Source: Streptomyces sp. NBC_00620 (lineage in GTDB: Bacteria; Actinomycetota; Actinomycetes; Streptomycetales; Streptomycetaceae). From it: a stretch of 64,000 nucleotides of DNA. The first letter of the stretch is position 1. Each line of letters opens with the position of its first letter. This document shows positions 61,705 through 64,000 of the stretch, one piece after another. The stretch covers positions 2,356,001 through 2,420,000 of the forward strand of contig NZ_JAPENY010000003.1 in the NCBI RefSeq assembly GCF_026341825.1. Direction: 5' to 3'. The position numbers and the translations under genes are program-made. The notes under the pieces were generated by a model. The model searched no databases. It worked only from the letters and a program-made list of their open reading frames with translations, and was not told where the DNA came from.

Positions 61705-61802
61705 TTTCGCCCCCTCCGCCCCTGCCCGTCCCGTTCCTGGGGGCTGCGCCCCCAGACCCCCCTGTCGCGCTGCACGCTCGTCCTCAAACGCCGGACGGGC
61801 TG
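61705..61802. repeat. Dispersed Streptomyces intergenic repeat
   Basis: It contains CCTGGGGGCTGCGCCCCCAG, a hairpin, then AGACCCCCCTGTCGCGCTG and TCCTCAAACGCCGGACGGGC. This composite is widespread in Streptomyces intergenic regions. It separates the methyltransferase from ftsH and may act as a terminator. Confidence 0.75.
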
Positions 61803-61833
61803 AAAGATCTCCCCCGGCCGGGGACAACATGCT

Positions 61834-63765
61834 CTACCCCTCCTTCCTCAAGCGCGTGACCCCCGCGATCCGGTACGCGTCCGCCTCCTCCAGTGTCTCG
61901 CTCGCCAGGAGCGCCTCCGCGAGAGCGTTCAACTGGCCTCGGTGGTCGCGGAGTTTCTGGCATGCCTCCTCGTAGCACTCGTCGACGATGCGGCGCATCT
62001 CGTGGTCGATCGTGTCGAGGGTCGCCGGGGCGGCCGAGAGGCCGTAAGCCTGCTGGGCGTCGTTCGGGAGGGCGGAGAGGCGGCCGACGCGGTCGCTCAT
62101 GCCCCAGCGGGCGACCATGCCGCGCGCGAGGTTCGTGACCTGTTCCAGGTCGTTCTCCGAGCCCGTCGTGACGACTCCGTAGACGACGTGTTCGGCGGCC
62201 ATGCCTCCCAGGGCACCGATGATGCGACCGCGCAGGTACTCCTCCGTGTACGCGTACCGGTCCGCGTCCGGAGTCGACAGCGTGACGCCGAGAGCGCGCC
62301 CGCGCGGAACGATGGTGATCTTGCGGACCGGGTCGGCACCGGGCTGGAGCATGCCGAGGAGGGCGTGGCCGCTCTCGTGGTAGGCGGTGCGGCGGCGTTC
62401 CTCGTCGGGCATCACCAGGGGGCGTTCGGCGCCCAGTTGCACCTTTTCTAGCGCTTCGGAGAGGTCCGCCTGTGTGACCTGGTCCTGCTTGCGCTTGACC
62501 GCGAGGAGAGCCGCCTCGTTGGCGAGGTTGGCCAGATCGGCACCGGTCATACCAGGGGTCGTACGGGCCACCTGGGTCAGATCCACATCCGGGGCCAGCG
62601 GAATCCCCCGGGTGTGGATCTCCAGGATCGCCGCGCGGCCGCCACGGTCGGGCGGCGAGACAGTGACGACGCGGTCGAAGCGGCCCGGGCGGGTGAGCGC
62701 CGGGTCCAGGATGTCCGCGCGGTTCGTCGCGGCGATGACGATCACGCCCTCGGAGCCGGAGAAGCCGTCCATCTCGGTGAGGATCTGGTTCAGGGTCTGC
62801 TCGCGCTCGTCATGGCCGCCCATTCCGGAACCGCCGGCCCGCGCCCGCCCGATCGTGTCGATCTCGTCGATGAAGATGATGGAAGGGGCCACTTTGCGGG
62901 CCTCGGCGAACAGTTCGCGGACCCGGGACGCGCCCACGCCCACGATCATCTCGATGAACTCCGACGCCGAGGCCGAGAAGAACGGCACCCCCGCCTCCCC
63001 CGCGACCGCCCGCGCGAGCAGCGTCTTTCCCGTACCGGGAGGGCCGGCCAGCAGCACGCCACGGGGCATCTTGGCGCCCATCTTCCGGTACTCGTCGGGG
63101 TTCTTGAGGAAGTCCACGACGTCGTTGAGTTCGCCCTCGACCTCGTCGATCCCGGCCACGTCCGCGAACGTCGTGCGCGTGGCGCCCGGCTGCAGCTCGA
63201 CCGGTTTCGGCGGCGCCTTGCGGCCCAGCATGCCGCCCGCACCACCCATGCCCGCGCTCATCCGCCGCGCGATGAAGATCCACAGGACGACGAGCAGCAG
63301 CATCGGTGCCAGCGAGATCAACAGGTTGAAGAGGAAGCTGCGCTGCTGGACGACCGGCTCGGCGGTCACCGTGACGTTGTGCTTGTCCAGGTTCTCCCAG
63401 AGCTGGTCGTCCGCGAAGGACGGCCGCTGGGTCTTGAACTTGGTGTACTTCCCGTCGCCCTCCGGGTTGTCCTGGGCCTTCTTGAGCTGGCCCTGGATCG
63501 CGTCGCCCTTGGAGTAGATCTTCGTGACGTTGCCGTCGTCGACCTGCTTGCTGAACTCCGTGTAGGAGATCGTCGGCTCGTCGCCCTCGTTGAAGAAGGA
63601 CAGCACCAGGTTGGCGATCAGGTACACCACCAGGGCGGTGAGGATCAGACCACCCCAGCCGCCCGGCATCTTCCTCTTCCCGGAAGGCGGCGTCGGCTCG
63701 GGCGGAGTGCCCTCGGTACGCCACGGCTGGTCAGGGGCCTTGCGCGGCGGCACAGGGTTGCTCAT
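61834..63765 (-). CDS. ftsH: ATP-dependent membrane protease FtsH
   Basis: A 643-residue AAA+ zinc protease that removes misfolded and short-lived membrane proteins. TM1 (about 38-58) and TM2 (about 147-170) flank the outer domain; Walker A GPPGTGKT, Walker B SIIFIDEIDTIG, SRH NRADILDPALTRPGRFDR, protease site HESGH. It lies just after ffh, linking membrane insertion to quality control. Confidence 0.97.
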   Translation of the reverse strand: MSNPVPPRKAPDQPWRTEGTPPEPTPPSGKRKMPGGWGGLILTALVVYLIANLVLSFFNEGDEPTISYTEFSKQVDDGNVTKIYSKGDAIQGQLKKAQDNPEGDGKYTKFKTQRPSFADDQLWENLDKHNVTVTAEPVVQQRSFLFNLLISLAPMLLLVVLWIFIARRMSAGMGGAGGMLGRKAPPKPVELQPGATRTTFADVAGIDEVEGELNDVVDFLKNPDEYRKMGAKMPRGVLLAGPPGTGKTLLARAVAGEAGVPFFSASASEFIEMIVGVGASRVRELFAEARKVAPSIIFIDEIDTIGRARAGGSGMGGHDEREQTLNQILTEMDGFSGSEGVIVIAATNRADILDPALTRPGRFDRVVTVSPPDRGGRAAILEIHTRGIPLAPDVDLTQVARTTPGMTGADLANLANEAALLAVKRKQDQVTQADLSEALEKVQLGAERPLVMPDEERRRTAYHESGHALLGMLQPGADPVRKITIVPRGRALGVTLSTPDADRYAYTEEYLRGRIIGALGGMAAEHVVYGVVTTGSENDLEQVTNLARGMVARWGMSDRVGRLSALPNDAQQAYGLSAAPATLDTIDHEMRRIVDECYEEACQKLRDHRGQLNALAEALLASETLEEADAYRIAGVTRLRKEG

Positions 63766-63814
63766 ATCCGGACGTTACGACAGGAAAACGGCGCCAGCAC
63801 CCGCAGAGAACGCA

Positions 63815-63849
63815 CTGGGGGCGCCCCCGAACAGGAGGGGCGCCCCCAG
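63815..63849 (-). terminator. Terminator after ffh
   Basis: CTGGGGGCGCCCC, nine-base loop, GGGGCGCCCCCAG: a perfect 13-bp stem between the ffh stop and the ftsH start, which ends the ffh message. Confidence 0.85.
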
Positions 63850-63886
63850 CGTCGTACGAGAACACGGTCCCGTACGCGACGAACCG

Positions 63887-64000
63887 TCAGCCCATGAACT
63901 TCTTGAACTCGTCCGGCAGCTCGAAGTCCTTGGCACCCTGCTGGGGCAGTCCGAAGGCGCCGCCCGGCTGGGGGCCCGCCTCGCGGCGCGCCTGGGCCTC
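63887..64000 (-). CDS. ffh: Signal recognition particle protein Ffh, C-terminal end
   Basis: Only 37 codons are inside the window. The minus strand reads FGLPQQGAKDFELPDEFKKFMG and stop, the conserved end of actinobacterial Ffh after the M domain. The rest lies beyond the right edge. Its place beside ftsH and the rpsP operon is as in other Streptomyces. Confidence 0.85.
   Translation of the reverse strand, partial: EAQARREAGPQPGGAFGLPQQGAKDFELPDEFKKFMG

Overview
The window is chromosomal DNA of a Streptomyces or very close relative. The base composition is very GC-rich with strong third-position GC, GTG and TTG starts are frequent, and the window carries whiG, DUF2469, a four-gene type I signal peptidase cluster, LAXTG-type surface proteins and an Endo H-like enzyme. 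About 55 genes are supported. No tRNA, rRNA, CRISPR array, prophage or intact insertion sequence was seen.

Positions 1-9,000 hold envelope and redox genes: a partial ECF sigma factor, a class F-like sortase with a likely substrate, a GT39 membrane glycosyltransferase, an OmpR-type two-component system, and an operon of ApbE flavin transferase, ferric-reductase-like membrane flavoprotein and a small FMN-binding protein with a flavinylation motif. Three matching 11-bp-period direct repeats lie upstream of the glycosyltransferase, the regulator and the ApbE operon, and suggest one regulon. Positions 9,000-21,000 are accessory: a secreted hydrolase, lipoamide dehydrogenase, a MarR-controlled membrane protein, a lipoprotein, Endo H and a TetR/SDR pair. 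Four gene remnants (an acyl-CoA ligase end, an alkene reductase end, a luciferase-like monooxygenase end and a glyoxalase-like piece) mark past deletions.

Positions 21,000-29,000 look like putrescine/GABA catabolism (polyamine-binding lipoprotein, aminobutyraldehyde dehydrogenase, AsnC regulator, class III aminotransferase) with a second two-component system and a small secreted protein placed inside. Positions 29,000-38,600 hold an unusual ABC transporter, a VOC protein, a LOG-like protein, an LAETG surface protein, a DinB-like protein and a thiamine ABC transporter (thiB-thiP-thiQ) under a TPP riboswitch.

Positions 38,600-64,000 are the conserved core, nearly all on the minus strand: rlmN, cdsA, frr, pyrH, tsf, rpsB; then whiG, dprA, comM, yraN; DUF2469, Nudix and sipZ; sipY, sipX and sipW; rplS, trmD, rimM, khpA, rpsP; an archaeal/eukaryotic-type proS; ftsH; and the end of ffh. 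These serve translation, translation-coupled membrane traffic, nucleotide and lipid precursor supply, DNA processing and sporulation. Many neighbours overlap by ATGA or TGATG. Tandem repeats of 35, 17 and 34 bp and a pyrimidine-rich whiG 3' region occupy intergenic gaps.
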